A stretch of 64,000 bases of DNA, taken from contig NZ_JACJON010000079.1 in the NCBI RefSeq assembly GCF_014695585.1, positions 99,270-163,269 on the forward strand, written 5' to 3'. The translations under genes and the position numbers were made by a program. Shown here piece by piece: positions 48,150 through 57,931 of the stretch. Position 1 is the first letter of the stretch, and every line of letters begins with the position of its first letter. The stretch comes from Microcoleus sp. FACHB-831. GTDB lineage: Bacteria > Cyanobacteriota > Cyanobacteriia > Cyanobacteriales > FACHB-T130. Below the pieces are notes generated by a model that saw nothing but the letters and a program-made list of their open reading frames with translations, made no database searches and was not told the origin of the DNA.

Positions 48150-49583
48150 ATGCATAACCAATTATTCTATGGAGATAACCTTGACTACTTACGGCAAAAT
48201 ATTGAAAACAATTTTGTAGATTTATGCTACATCGATCCGCCTTTCAATTCTAGTCGTAATTACAACCAAATATATAACCAAATTGACAACAAAAATAAAT
48301 TTCAGTCACCAGCTTTTATCGATATATGGACGTGGGACAACAAAGCGCAAGAAGGTTTTACCCAAATAATTGGCAACTATCAAGGTAGATTTACACCGCA
48401 AAGCATTGCACTCATCGCAGGTTTATCAAATGTATTGGATAAAGGAAGCTTGCTAGCTTATTTGGTAAACATCACCCTGCGTGTAGCGGAAATTCATCGC
48501 GTCTTAAAGCCTAGTGGTAGTTTTTATCTTCATTGCGATCCTACCGCCAGTCATTATCTTAAATTAGTGCTTGATGCTATTTTTTGTCCCCAAGGTGGAT
48601 ATTTCCAGAATGAAATTATTTGGTGTTATTCAGTGGGAGGAAAAACTAAGGAGAGGTTTGCTAGCAAACATGATGTAATTTTTTATTATACAAAAACTAA
48701 TCAATACACTTTTAATATTGAGGCTGCTTCTATTTCCAGAAAACCTAAGTCTCACATGAAACTGAGAGTAGATACAGACGGAAGAGAATACCAAGAAAAA
48801 ATTGAGAGAAAAACAGGAAAAATTTATAAATACTACTTGGACGAAGGCAAAATTGCTGAAGATTACTGGACAGACATTGAAACTCTAAATCGTGGGGATA
48901 AACAACGCTTAGGTTATCCTACCCAAAAACCTGAAGCGCTATTAGAACGTATTATTAAAGTTAGCAGCAATGAAGGGGACTTGGTGTTGGATGCTTACTG
49001 CGGTTGCGGTACTACTCTAGTGGTTGCTCAACGCCTAAAACGCCATTGGATAGGTATGGATATCACTTATCAAAGTATCAGTCTGTGCTTGAAACGCTTT
49101 GAAGATTCTTTTGATAAAAATGTAGTTCCTCAAGTCAATCTTAACGGCATACCCATTAATCTGAAAGAAGCGATAGCGCTTTCTAAACTTCAAGGTAAAG
49201 AATTTGAAAAATGGGCTATTCTTACCTATTCAAATAACCATGCTATCATCGAGCGCAAAAAAGACAAAAATAAAAGCGTAGATGGGATTGTCTACTTTTT
49301 AGGAGAAAGCGGAGAACAAGAGAAGATCATCTTGCAAGTTAAGGCAGGTGATCTTAACTCGGATGATATTAAAGAATTGGATGACAAGAGGAAGCGCGAA
49401 CAAGCAGCGATCGCTATCTTCATAACCTTGAAAACACCCAACTCAGAAATGTTCCAACAAGCGATCGCTTGCGGAATATACAATCACCAAGCTTCTCGTT
49501 GCAACTACCCCCGTCTTAAAATTGTTACTATCAAGGAAATGCTCGAAGAGGCAAAGCGGCTCGATACATTCTTTTTCTTATAG
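48150..49583 (+). CDS. DNA methyltransferase fused to a restriction-nuclease-like domain
   Basis: 477 aa. The N-terminal part is an amino-methyltransferase in the order motif IV first (CYIDPPFNS, DPPF at 29-32), motif I late (DAYCGCGTT, 281-289), as in beta-class enzymes. The target region lies between, at about 180-260. The last 130 residues have SVDGIVYF (Asp378) followed by IILQVKAGD (about 395-402), the D...(Q/E)xK pattern of Mrr-type PD-(D/E)xK nucleases. It may therefore be a one-gene restriction-modification enzyme. No partner nuclease, specificity or helicase gene is adjacent. No clear ribosome-binding site precedes ATG 48150. Confidence 0.85.
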   Translation: MHNQLFYGDNLDYLRQNIENNFVDLCYIDPPFNSSRNYNQIYNQIDNKNKFQSPAFIDIWTWDNKAQEGFTQIIGNYQGRFTPQSIALIAGLSNVLDKGSLLAYLVNITLRVAEIHRVLKPSGSFYLHCDPTASHYLKLVLDAIFCPQGGYFQNEIIWCYSVGGKTKERFASKHDVIFYYTKTNQYTFNIEAASISRKPKSHMKLRVDTDGREYQEKIERKTGKIYKYYLDEGKIAEDYWTDIETLNRGDKQRLGYPTQKPEALLERIIKVSSNEGDLVLDAYCGCGTTLVVAQRLKRHWIGMDITYQSISLCLKRFEDSFDKNVVPQVNLNGIPINLKEAIALSKLQGKEFEKWAILTYSNNHAIIERKKDKNKSVDGIVYFLGESGEQEKIILQVKAGDLNSDDIKELDDKRKREQAAIAIFITLKTPNSEMFQQAIACGIYNHQASRCNYPRLKIVTIKEMLEEAKRLDTFFFL

Positions 49584-49822
49584 TAACGCCTAGACTTTAG
49601 CCTTCCTTACAATCGTTAACTACTGCAATAATACTTTTTACGCCCTCTACTCAGTCTTTCGGCATATATAAAAAAGAACAAAAATGGCTTTAGTCTAATA
49701 TATCCCCGGACAGACGGCTTTGTAAAATATTTCGGCTAAATTGGATACAGTTGGAAGAAGATAACGGAAAAGATTGAACCGTATCTTTTATTTTAATCTG
49801 TTTAATAAGAGGAAGAAGGAAA

Positions 49823-50005
49823 ATGAGCCTTGAAGATAAAGCAAAAGCAACTGCAAAAAACCTTGAAGGTAAAGGTCAAGAAGCTTTAGGGAACGTAACT
49901 GGCGATCCAGAAGATCAAGCTGAAGGCAAAGCGAAGCAAGGCGAGTCCGCAGTTCGTCACGGTGTCGAAGATGTGAAAGATAAGGTTAAAAAGGCCATTG
50001 ACTAG
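49823..50005 (+). CDS. CsbD family stress protein
   Basis: 60-aa highly charged, Lys/Glu-rich protein: SLEDKAKATAKNLEGKGQEA and DPEDQAEGKAKQ are typical of the CsbD family. The length is normal, and AGGAAGAAGG precedes ATG 49823. CsbD-like proteins are induced by general stress in other bacteria; the molecular role is unknown. It heads a same-strand group with the lipoprotein and helical-protein genes. Confidence 0.9.
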   Translation: MSLEDKAKATAKNLEGKGQEALGNVTGDPEDQAEGKAKQGESAVRHGVEDVKDKVKKAID

Positions 50006-50126
50006 GTTTAAGCCTTTTTAATAGGGGTTTAGGTAAGTGGCCTCGTTACCTAAAAATTATAGAGATTTGCCCTTACCAAAACCCCATACTTCTATCAACC
50101 AACCGTGCTTTTTAGAGGAGGAAAAA

Positions 50127-50564
50127 TTGAGTTTATTTCAGCAGACTCGGAAAATTTTGACCGCGTTAGTACTGGTATTAGTCCTCACCATTACTACAGC
50201 CTGTGGTGGAACCGCACAAGCCACAAAGCCCAACTCACTACCTGCACTCAGCGGTAATAGCTACGCACAGTTAGAACGTGGTAGCACCCAATCGGGTCAA
50301 GAGTTTGGCACTTGGGTAATGCAGACGGCTAAAGGATTAGTTCAGGATGCATACGTGCGCGATAACAACAAACTAGGGGTTGTGATTACGCCTCAAGTTA
50401 AACCAAGCGATGTGAAAACATTGGCTAAATCTTTAGCCCAAGGGTTTCACAAAAACTTTCCCAGCCAAGATTTAACAGTTTTGGTATACGCGCCGGATAA
50501 AAAACTGATTTTGACAGCAAAATATGACGAGCAGTCAAAACAGATTCAATATCAAGGTGCTTAA
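50127..50564 (+). CDS. Putative lipoprotein
   Basis: 145 aa from a TTG start at 50127, preceded by AGAGGAGG five bases upstream, a strong ribosome-binding site. The longer frame from 50037 lacks one and would put 30 polar residues before the signal. The signal runs [20 protein letters not shown] to a TTAC lipobox, with Cys26 as the likely lipidated residue. The rest is a soluble domain (GTWVMQTAKGLVQDAY, VVITPQVKPSDVKTLAK) that I do not recognise. It is probably co-transcribed with the next gene. Confidence 0.75.
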   Translation: MSLFQQTRKILTALVLVLVLTITTACGGTAQATKPNSLPALSGNSYAQLERGSTQSGQEFGTWVMQTAKGLVQDAYVRDNNKLGVVITPQVKPSDVKTLAKSLAQGFHKNFPSQDLTVLVYAPDKKLILTAKYDEQSKQIQYQGA

Positions 50565-50622
50565 GCAGAATTTTGACACCACTTTTGTTTGAAACTTTTG
50601 TTTGAAATTAGGAAATAAAAAA

Positions 50623-51150
50623 ATGAGCAGCAGCGAACAATATAAACGCCAAATTATGAACGATTTGGCTAGCGGCAACGTCGAATCTTTCGATGACGTG
50701 CCAGCAGACCCCGCGACAGAATACCAAAATTTTGATGATTTTGCCCAGCGCTCCACGCGAGATGAGCGCCGTCAATTGTTTGGTCGTTCTCTACATCCAG
50801 AAACAATTCCGGTAAGCCAAATGGAGCCGGAATTGCAAAAAGCGATCGCGCAGATTCAGCCCCAAGATCGCGATGATGTCGCTCGCGAATTCTTCAAGCG
50901 TTTAAAAGAAAGAGGACTGAGCGATCGCCAGTTGGAACAACAACTGAGCTTGTCTAGCCATCATCCCAATCATATGAGTGCAGACGATGTTAGCAAATTG
51001 GCTGGCTTCGCCTATCACTCTCATCCCGACATTTTCCAAGAAGTATTAGCTGACAAACCCGCGATCATGAAGTTTCTAGGCAATCCAGTCGTCGCCGCTG
51101 TATTTGGCATTATGGCTGCCAAATGGTTGAGCGGTCGTCGGGCGCCGTAG
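50623..51150 (+). CDS. Hypothetical helical protein with C-terminal hydrophobic tail
   Basis: 175 aa from ATG 50623, which follows a weak AGGAAA site; an upstream TTG in frame at 50602 is less likely. The N-terminal region is acidic (NVESFDDVPADPATEYQNF), the middle is helical and charged (REFFKRLKERGLSDRQLEQQ), and a hydrophobic segment near the end (NPVVAAVFGIMAAKWL) may dip into the membrane. I do not recognise a family. It lies 58 bases after the lipoprotein gene and ends in a strong bidirectional hairpin. Confidence 0.75.
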   Translation: MSSSEQYKRQIMNDLASGNVESFDDVPADPATEYQNFDDFAQRSTRDERRQLFGRSLHPETIPVSQMEPELQKAIAQIQPQDRDDVAREFFKRLKERGLSDRQLEQQLSLSSHHPNHMSADDVSKLAGFAYHSHPDIFQEVLADKPAIMKFLGNPVVAAVFGIMAAKWLSGRRAP

Positions 51151-51196
51151 AAACAACGCTTAACGCTTCTTGTTAATAGCTCTTAATAGCTTAACG

Positions 51197-51228
51197 AACA
51201 ACCCCGCTTAATATTAGGCGGGGTTGTT
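51197..51228. terminator. Bidirectional terminator between convergent genes
   Basis: AACAACCCCGC (51197-51207) and GCGGGGTTGTT (51218-51228) form a perfect 11-bp stem with a ten-base loop. It ends just before the stop codon of the minus-strand chemoreceptor gene and serves both converging genes. Confidence 0.85.
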
Positions 51229-51230
51229 TA

Positions 51231-53102
51231 TTAAAATTTGTCACTACCAACACCAGTAAAGTGGCCATCTGTTTTGATAGCGTTAATCGTATCGACCACC
51301 TGTTGAATGGCATTCGCTTGCTCCTCAGCAGTCAACAAAATCTGCTGATTATTCAAAACCACATTATTGACAGCATCCTTCACCCCACTAAAAGCGCCAG
51401 CCGTCTCTTCCGAGATTTTCATCCCAGTCTCTACAGTCATAGTTCCTTCCTTCGTCGCCTTCGCTGTCGAATTTATAGCCATTTGAATATCAGAAACAAG
51501 CACACGAATTTGACCAGCTGAGTTTTTACTTCTATCTGCTAGTTTGCGAATTTCTGCTGCTACGACGCCAAAACCTTTACCTTTCTCACCCGCACGGGCA
51601 GCTTCAACTGCTGCATTCAGCGCCAGCATATTAGTCTGGTTAGCTAAATCGCTCACGAGGGTGGAAATATTGCCAATTTGATGGGTTTGTCCTTTCAGAA
51701 GCACAATCTCCCGCGCGATCGCCTCCACCTTCTCCTTCAGCGTTGTCATGCCTTCGATAGTTTGCTCAACCGCCTTCGTTCCCCCTGAAGCCATGTTCAA
51801 CGCTGCATCAGCTCCCCCAGCGGCGGCAGAGGCTTGAAGCGCCGTAGCCCGCGAAGAAGCCCTCAGCTCATCCATTTGTCGCAATGCTAACTGTATCCGC
51901 TGATGCTGGTGACGTTCTCTCTCTAGCGCAATCTCTAGTTCAGTTGTACGCTCTTTTAGCTCGCTCGTGCGTTCTTGTACTTGCTTTTGAATTTCGGCTG
52001 TACGTCCCACAGACATAAACAGATAGAGGACCATGCTGCCAGTCATAAGTAACCCGATGGCGAGGATAGCCAATGCTCCCTGGTGGGCGGCAATACCTCC
52101 ATAATCTGACGTTGGCAAAATTAAAAGCATCCACTTACGATCTGCTACGTTGAAGATGCGGGTACAAGCAGTTCGCTCTTGGCATTTTCCCCCTACATCA
52201 TCTAAAGGTGCATCTTCGCGACTTGGGTCATCTATTAATTGTTTCGTGCTGGAGTCATAACGAACTAGAAAGCTTTCTTGGCCAGTGGCTGAATTGTCGT
52301 AAAGATAAAAGTTAATCTTGTCTAAACTTAGATCTTTTAGAGAAGACTTAACAATATCAGTAATCTGAAAAGCACCACTAACAAAACCTTGCAAATTTGC
52401 GCGACGACTTAGCAATGTATTAGTAGCAGTATCGTTGCGGTAAACTGGCAAGAACAGTTGGAACCCAGGCTGATTGTTATTTACTAACGTGATTCGCCCA
52501 GAAGCAACCGCTGCGTTTGTATCTCGCCCCTTATCTAAAGCTAGCTTACGAGGAGGATCGGAAGCTACATCGAAGCCTACAACTTTCCTACGGTCTGCTA
52601 ATGGCTCTACATAGATAATTGGGAAATATTCCTGCTCTTGTGCGGCTCTTATAGGTTTTCCATCAGCACCTATCTGATAAATTTGAAAATTTGAAAAACC
52701 CTCTGCTTCCACAGCTTTTTCGTAGGCTTGTCTATCTTTTGCAGAAACACGCTCCAACCAAGTTAGCCCATAGATAGCAGAATAGCGAGAGAAACTGGGT
52801 TGAACAAATTTCTGAAAATCTTTCCGAGTAACCTGGTCAGAGGCAGTATATAAGGCTTGAATAGATCGCACAACTTCCAAATTTTCGTTGACACTCCGCT
52901 GCAAGGCAGTACTAAGGGAGTTAGCCCGCTCTTGAAATTCTATTTGCAATTGTTTATTTTCCCAATTCCACACTATTGCGGAGGCTAAAATAGACAAGCA
53001 AACTCCTGTGCAGAGTGTCAATCCCACTGTCATGTAACGGCGATCGCCTAACCTTGCCGGATTTGAGCGATCTTCCTCCAAAACCTGTTCAATTCCATTC
53101 AT
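51231..53102 (-). CDS. Methyl-accepting chemotaxis protein with CHASE domain
   Basis: 623 aa. The first transmembrane segment (about 22-46) is followed by an extracellular CHASE domain (about 70-300, with [19 protein letters not shown]), a second transmembrane segment (about 343-366), a coiled-coil (375-410) and the cytoplasmic signalling domain. The hairpin tip reads [20 protein letters not shown], the conserved kinase-contact site. No HAMP domain is obvious. CHASE domains sense small molecules; the ligand is unknown. No other chemotaxis gene lies in the window, so it must act through a remote Che system, in cyanobacteria often type IV pilus motility. Confidence 0.93.
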   Translation of the reverse strand: MNGIEQVLEEDRSNPARLGDRRYMTVGLTLCTGVCLSILASAIVWNWENKQLQIEFQERANSLSTALQRSVNENLEVVRSIQALYTASDQVTRKDFQKFVQPSFSRYSAIYGLTWLERVSAKDRQAYEKAVEAEGFSNFQIYQIGADGKPIRAAQEQEYFPIIYVEPLADRRKVVGFDVASDPPRKLALDKGRDTNAAVASGRITLVNNNQPGFQLFLPVYRNDTATNTLLSRRANLQGFVSGAFQITDIVKSSLKDLSLDKINFYLYDNSATGQESFLVRYDSSTKQLIDDPSREDAPLDDVGGKCQERTACTRIFNVADRKWMLLILPTSDYGGIAAHQGALAILAIGLLMTGSMVLYLFMSVGRTAEIQKQVQERTSELKERTTELEIALERERHQHQRIQLALRQMDELRASSRATALQASAAAGGADAALNMASGGTKAVEQTIEGMTTLKEKVEAIAREIVLLKGQTHQIGNISTLVSDLANQTNMLALNAAVEAARAGEKGKGFGVVAAEIRKLADRSKNSAGQIRVLVSDIQMAINSTAKATKEGTMTVETGMKISEETAGAFSGVKDAVNNVVLNNQQILLTAEEQANAIQQVVDTINAIKTDGHFTGVGSDKF

Positions 53103-53433
53103 ATCAAGTCCTTTTAATCGCTTTGTTTATATACTGCACGCAGGCATAAACTGTTAGAAAATACTAGGCGCGTAGAAAACTTATCTGCTAATGACTAACT
53201 ATTAACTACAAATAGTGCAATCGAAAAAATTTACCCAGGCGATCGCGCCAAGCATAGTCTTTCATTTGTTAAGTCACATGTGGATGGGTTTATCTCACTT
53301 TTGTAAAATTTTACACCCTAAAAAATTATAATTATTCATATATCCCCGCAAAATAAGGTTCTTAGCGTTTTACATTTCCCACACCCTCTTAAACAGGATG
53401 GTAAGCCACCAGGCTCACAATGACTACTTGGCT
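53103..53433. other. Intergenic region upstream of the chemoreceptor gene
   Basis: About 330 bases with no supportable gene. It should hold the chemoreceptor promoter at the left end; an AT-rich patch lies near 53300-53345. Confidence 0.5.
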
Positions 53434-53476
53434 AAAAAATATAGCCTTCTTGCTAGCATGAAAAGCTATATTTTTT
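53434..53476 (-). terminator. Bidirectional hairpin with A6/T6 flanks
   Basis: AAAAAATATAGC (53434-53445) and GCTATATTTTTT (53465-53476) are perfect inverted repeats around a 19-base loop. On the minus strand it lies about 150 bases after the rpe stop and would stop read-through into the chemoreceptor gene. Confidence 0.7.
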
Positions 53477-53527
53477 ACGCTCGTAACCACTTGAGAATCA
53501 GGATAACTGACGCCGCCAAAAAAGTTT

Positions 53528-53604
53528 GAAAGCCTGCCTTAGCTTCCCCATAGGGAAAACTCAGGCAGGCTTCCTGCGCCATCCAGAGACTTTAGACTCT
53601 GGAT
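53528..53604 (-). terminator. Two hairpins after rpe
   Basis: GAAAGCCTGCCT/AGGCAGGCTTCC (53528-53539 with 53563-53574, one mismatch) and ATCCAGAG/CTCTGGAT (53581-53588 with 53597-53604). They follow the rpe stop on the minus strand within 100 bases and may stabilise or end its mRNA. Confidence 0.55.
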
Positions 53605-53622
53605 TGTTTAAATTTTTACTTG

Positions 53623-54330
53623 TTAAACAGTAGCTAATTCAGGTGTGGGGCGCTTGCTATTACGAACACCAGCGATCGCACTTGCATAATCTGGCGCGTT
53701 GAACACCGCAGAACCAGCCACAATCGCATTCGCACCAGCTTCCAAAACCTGCCAACTATTGTTACCCTTCAGACCCCCATCAACCTCAATCCAAGGATCT
53801 AAACCGCGTTCATCGCACATCTGGCGCAACTTGCGAATCTTCGGCAGAACACCAGGGATAAAACTCTGACCCCCGAAGCCTGGGTTAACGCTCATAATTA
53901 GCACTAGGTCGCAAAGCTCTAGCACGTACTCAATTAGTTCCAAAGGAGTCGAAGGATTGAGTACCACGCCTGCCTGTTTGCCCAATTCCTTAATTTGGCC
54001 CAGAGTGCGGTGCAAGTGAGGAGAAGCGTTGTGTTCAGCATGAACGGAGATAATATCTGCCCCTGCCTTAGCAAAATCTTCCACATACTTTTCTGGTTCC
54101 ACAATCATCAAGTGGACATCCAGAGGCTTTTTAGTAACGGGGCGAATTGCTTGCACGATCAGCGGGCCAATCGTAATGTTGGGCACAAAGCGGCCATCCA
54201 TTACATCGACGTGAATCCAATCAGCGCCAGCTTCGTCTACCGCCCGAATTTCTTCCCCCAATCGGCTGAAATCGGCTGATAGTATAGATGGAGCAACAAC
54301 AATAGGCTTCTGGGATTGGCTTTTGGTCAT
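53623..54330 (-). CDS. rpe: Ribulose-phosphate 3-epimerase
   Basis: 235-aa TIM-barrel enzyme of the Calvin cycle and pentose phosphate pathway, interconverting ribulose-5-phosphate and xylulose-5-phosphate. Family motifs are [15 protein letters not shown] (12-26), [17 protein letters not shown] (39-55), [21 protein letters not shown] and EVDGGLK, which include the metal-binding His and Asp residues. The length is standard. The gene is single and followed by several hairpins. Confidence 0.98.
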   Translation of the reverse strand: MTKSQSQKPIVVAPSILSADFSRLGEEIRAVDEAGADWIHVDVMDGRFVPNITIGPLIVQAIRPVTKKPLDVHLMIVEPEKYVEDFAKAGADIISVHAEHNASPHLHRTLGQIKELGKQAGVVLNPSTPLELIEYVLELCDLVLIMSVNPGFGGQSFIPGVLPKIRKLRQMCDERGLDPWIEVDGGLKGNNSWQVLEAGANAIVAGSAVFNAPDYASAIAGVRNSKRPTPELATV

Positions 54331-54449
54331 GGCTAGTGATACTCTTCTGCTTCCTCGGAAGTATACATTTTAACAAAATATTTAGAATTTCCTAGCGCCT
54401 CCGATCCCAGGCATCCCCCAATTTAAACATTTTTTTTGGAGAAACTTCC

Positions 54450-56054
54450 TTGGCAAAACGGCAGACTATCAAAAAATTAGTATGGATTGTTTGGGGGCTG
54501 GGTATTTCAGGCTTAACCAGTCCCGTATTGGCTAAAGAACCCTCAACACTCTCAGAAGTAGGAATTGATGCCATCAAGCTACAAGCACCCCCCTATAACT
54601 TACTGGGTCGTAAGATTGCCATCGGTCAGGTGGAAATTGGCCGACCGGGATATTTCGGGTTGGACAAAGCTGTATCCCTACATCAGGTGCTATCCCTATC
54701 AGGAGTGTTCTATCGCGATACTCCAGCCAAAGCCAATGCCAATCTAGATCCCCATGCAACCATGGTGGCGGGGATGATGATTAGCTCTGATAAGGCAAGA
54801 CCGGGCGTAGCACCGCAAGCACGGCTGTACTCTTCTGCGGTTGGCTCACCCAAAACCAGCGGTCAACCGGAGGAGTGTTTAGCGACGCAGTACGTGGCGC
54901 AGCAAAACGGCGGCGATGTGCGAGCGATTAACTTTAGTTTTGGGGAATCTTTAGATCGAGACGCTCGACCTAATGCGGTTTTAGATGGCAATGCCTTGCT
55001 GACGCAGTGTGTAGATTGGTCGGCGCGGGTTCACGACGTTTTTTATGCGATCGCTGGCAATCAAGGCAGCGGAGGCATTCCCATACCCACAGACAACTTC
55101 AATGGCGTCAGCGTTGCCTATACAACCCGCCGCCAGGGAGTTTTTACCAAAGTAGACTTTGCTAACTTGAGCGCTGCCCCTGTTGGCGTTGGCAAGCGCC
55201 TCCTCGACCGCGAAATTAACGTCGGGCCTCGTCGCGCCATTAGTATCGTCGCGCCCGGTAGTAATGTCGAATTAATAGACTTAGAGGGTAAGGTAAATCG
55301 CGTCACAGGCACGAGTTTTGCGGCTCCTCAAGTTACAGCATCTGTGGCTTTGCTTCAAGAGTATGGCGATCGCCAGTTGCGAACAAAACAACCCCAGTGG
55401 ACTACAGATTCTCGCCGCCACGAAGTTATGAAAGCCGTGCTGCTCAACTCAGCCGAAAAAATCAAAGACTCCGGCGATGGTCTGCGCTTGGGAATGACTC
55501 GCACTATGTTGGCAAAAGATAACACCGATTGGTTAGAATCCGATGCCTACAAAGACCGGAAAATCCCACTGCATTTACAAATGGGTACGGGGCAGCTTAA
55601 TGTTTTCCGAGCATATCAGCAATTCAGCCCCGGTCAGCAGAGTCCAGCAGCGCCAGTTCCACCAACCGCATGGGATTATCGAACAATAAAGGCTTCCTCC
55701 ATTCAAGATTATGTGTTGGATAAACCCTTACAAAAAGAAAGTTTTGTCTCCATTACGCTAGCTTGGGATCGCCTGGTGGAGTTGCAAGATACTAACAAGA
55801 ACGGGCAGTTCAACGTAGGAGAAAGTTTTCGCGATCGCGGCTTAAATAACCTCGATATCTACCTAATGCGAGCAGAAGACAACGACACCAGCAAGAGCAT
55901 CTGGTCTAGTGAAAGTGAAGTAGATAGTGTAGAACACATCTTTCAACAGGTTCCCACAACTGGACGCTATAAAATTCGCGTTCAGTTTCGTCAGCAGGCG
56001 AATGAGGACGTCCAACCTTATGCCCTTGCTTGGTGGACTGCCCCTGCCAAGTAA
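54450..56054 (+). CDS. S8 (subtilisin-like) family protein with Glu at the Asp position
   Basis: 534 aa from a TTG start, with GGAG eight bases before it and a clear signal peptide (RQTIKKLVWIVWGLGISG, cleavage near VLA). The S8 layout is visible: His102 in PHATMVAGMM, oxyanion Asn204 in AGNQGSG, and Ser289 in TGTSFAAPQV. At the usual Asp position the sequence reads GQVEIGRPG, so Glu62 replaces the catalytic Asp. A C-terminal domain of about 150 residues (YVLDKPLQKESFVSITLAW, RYKIRVQFRQ) looks like a beta-sandwich. It may be a weak protease, a changed-triad enzyme or a pseudo-enzyme. The serpin gene follows on the same strand. Confidence 0.85.
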   Translation: MAKRQTIKKLVWIVWGLGISGLTSPVLAKEPSTLSEVGIDAIKLQAPPYNLLGRKIAIGQVEIGRPGYFGLDKAVSLHQVLSLSGVFYRDTPAKANANLDPHATMVAGMMISSDKARPGVAPQARLYSSAVGSPKTSGQPEECLATQYVAQQNGGDVRAINFSFGESLDRDARPNAVLDGNALLTQCVDWSARVHDVFYAIAGNQGSGGIPIPTDNFNGVSVAYTTRRQGVFTKVDFANLSAAPVGVGKRLLDREINVGPRRAISIVAPGSNVELIDLEGKVNRVTGTSFAAPQVTASVALLQEYGDRQLRTKQPQWTTDSRRHEVMKAVLLNSAEKIKDSGDGLRLGMTRTMLAKDNTDWLESDAYKDRKIPLHLQMGTGQLNVFRAYQQFSPGQQSPAAPVPPTAWDYRTIKASSIQDYVLDKPLQKESFVSITLAWDRLVELQDTNKNGQFNVGESFRDRGLNNLDIYLMRAEDNDTSKSIWSSESEVDSVEHIFQQVPTTGRYKIRVQFRQQANEDVQPYALAWWTAPAK

Positions 56055-56079
56055 AAACTAAAAGAAATAATGTATCTAG

Positions 56080-56096
56080 GGTGGGCATTGCCCACC
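56080..56096 (+). terminator. Hairpin after the S8 gene
   Basis: GGTGGGC (56080-56086), loop ATT, GCCCACC (56090-56096), then TTAATCTTTTTG. It may end the S8 transcript. A closely similar palindrome is at 32160-32178. Confidence 0.5.
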
Positions 56097-56197
56097 TTAA
56101 TCTTTTTGTGTTGCGAAAACTGTAACCGCTGGAACGCTTGTTACCCAAACCCGTCATTCTTAAAAAGGAACTTCACGAGCAAGGGAAGCAGCAAAAC

Positions 56198-57481
56198 ATG
56201 AATCGGCAAATTTTCAGTCGAGCGGCAGCGATCGCTTCTACAACTCTTATATTACTAGGTTCGCTTGGATGGTGTATCATCAAAACCCCTAATACTGCCT
56301 TTTCGCGTACCAAACCTCAACAAGCAGCTTCCAATATTCCTGTAAATCAAAAGTTGGTTGCTGCTAACACAAAATTTGGCTTCAAGCTGTTTTCTGAAGT
56401 TCTCAAGCAAGATAGTAGCAAGAATGTTTTTGTATCGCCTTCTAGCGTGGCGATCGCTCTTGCAATGACCTACAACGGTGCTAATGGCGAAACCCAACAA
56501 GCAATGGCTAAAACCTTGGAACTACAAGGTATGAGTTTGCAAGCCATTAACGAAGCTAATGCCGCACTCCAAGCAAGCCTAGAAAATCCCGCTTCCGGTA
56601 AAGGCGTCGATTCATCGCGTCCCCAGCTAACCATTGCCAACTCCTTGTGGGCTAAACAGGGCGTTCCTTTCGAGCCGGAATTTCTCCAGAGAAATCGTCA
56701 ATTCTATAAAGCCAAAATAACAAATTTAGACTTTACTTCTCCCAATGCTCCAGCCGTTATTAATAACTGGGTTAAGCAAAGTACGCAGGGCAAAATTAAC
56801 CAAATTGTTGACACTATTCAAGCCGATCAAGTCTTATTTTTGATTAACGCCATTTACTTCAAAGGAAAATGGGAGACACCCTTTAACAAGAGTCAAACCT
56901 CAAACCAGACCTTCTACCAGTTAGACGGCACATCAACAAAAGTACCCATGATGTCCCAAAATGGTAAATACAGATACTACGAAAATAATAATTTTCAGGC
57001 TATTAGCATTCCTTACAGTAAAGGACGCCTCAGTTTTTATATCTTCCTTCCCAAACAAAACTCTACTAAGGGTAATTTATCACAAGAGTTTAACGCTGAA
57101 AACTGGCAAGAATGGATGACAAATTTTAAAATGCGAGAGGGTTATATTCAAATGCCTCGCTTTAAGATGGATTATGAAATTGAACTCACCAACGCGCTCA
57201 AAACATTGGGTATGGGAGTTGCTTTTAACTCAAGCGCCAATTTTACTCAAATGAGCCGCATCCCGCTTAACATTAATCAAGTCAAGCACAAAACTTTTGT
57301 GGAAGTTAACGAAGAAGGCACAGAAGCCGCAGCGGTTACTGCTATTGGCATCGTGACAACATCTGCACAGATTCCAGAGGAACCTTTCCGCATGATTGTT
57401 GACCGCCCATTTTACTGTGCAATTCGAGATAATCAAACTGGAACGCTTCTGTTTATTGGGTCAATCGTAGAACCAAAATGA
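56198..57481 (+). CDS. Serpin family protease inhibitor
   Basis: 427 aa from ATG 56198, preceded by AAGGGA; a longer frame from 56138 adds 20 polar residues before the signal. An N-terminal hydrophobic segment (about 8-29) exports or anchors it. The serpin fold is complete: NVFVSPSSVAIALAMTYNGA, FLINAIYFKGKWETPF, and the reactive-loop hinge EEGTEAAAVTAIGIVTT. Counting from the hinge glycine as P15, the scissile bond would be Thr-Ser (T T | S A Q). The small hinge residues suggest an active inhibitor. It follows an S8-type gene, a plausible functional pair. Confidence 0.94.
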   Translation: MNRQIFSRAAAIASTTLILLGSLGWCIIKTPNTAFSRTKPQQAASNIPVNQKLVAANTKFGFKLFSEVLKQDSSKNVFVSPSSVAIALAMTYNGANGETQQAMAKTLELQGMSLQAINEANAALQASLENPASGKGVDSSRPQLTIANSLWAKQGVPFEPEFLQRNRQFYKAKITNLDFTSPNAPAVINNWVKQSTQGKINQIVDTIQADQVLFLINAIYFKGKWETPFNKSQTSNQTFYQLDGTSTKVPMMSQNGKYRYYENNNFQAISIPYSKGRLSFYIFLPKQNSTKGNLSQEFNAENWQEWMTNFKMREGYIQMPRFKMDYEIELTNALKTLGMGVAFNSSANFTQMSRIPLNINQVKHKTFVEVNEEGTEAAAVTAIGIVTTSAQIPEEPFRMIVDRPFYCAIRDNQTGTLLFIGSIVEPK

Positions 57482-57931
57482 AGCTTTTTAACATCTAGTT
57501 TTTACCGTATCAACTCTCTTAGGAGAGTGTATATTTATTTGTAGATATTATACAATTTTTGACAATAAATAGATTAATGTACCGTTATAAGTAAGCATAT
57601 AAAAAGAAAATATTTTCTTTTTAAGAAAATTTTAATATTCAGTGCGTCCAGAACAAAGGATCTGGAACGCAGTTTGAGCGGGTGCGATTTTTTGCCTTCC
57701 CAGGCGATCGCGCCCTGCTATGCGTCGTCTATGGCCAAAAAAACCCAAGATAGCGCTCTAGACAGTAAAGTATCGCTGGCTGGGGCAGAAACTTAAGTAA
57801 AAGTTTCATTGACTTATAACCGTTTTGTGATAAATGCAGGAAAGTTTTTACAAGCTTCACAGAAAATTCACTGGGATTTGTTCGGGTAAGGACTTTCATT
57901 GAGATAGGGTGGTGAAACGGGGAGGGGGCGT
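57482..57931. other. Intergenic region between serpin and GGDEF/EAL genes
   Basis: 450 bases. A short hairpin ACTCTC/GAGAGT (57513-57518 with 57523-57528) followed by T-rich DNA may end the serpin transcript. The stretch 57540-57640 is very AT-rich. A 130-codon minus-strand frame across 57729-58121 is probably not a gene, since it overlaps the start of the next gene. Confidence 0.5.
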
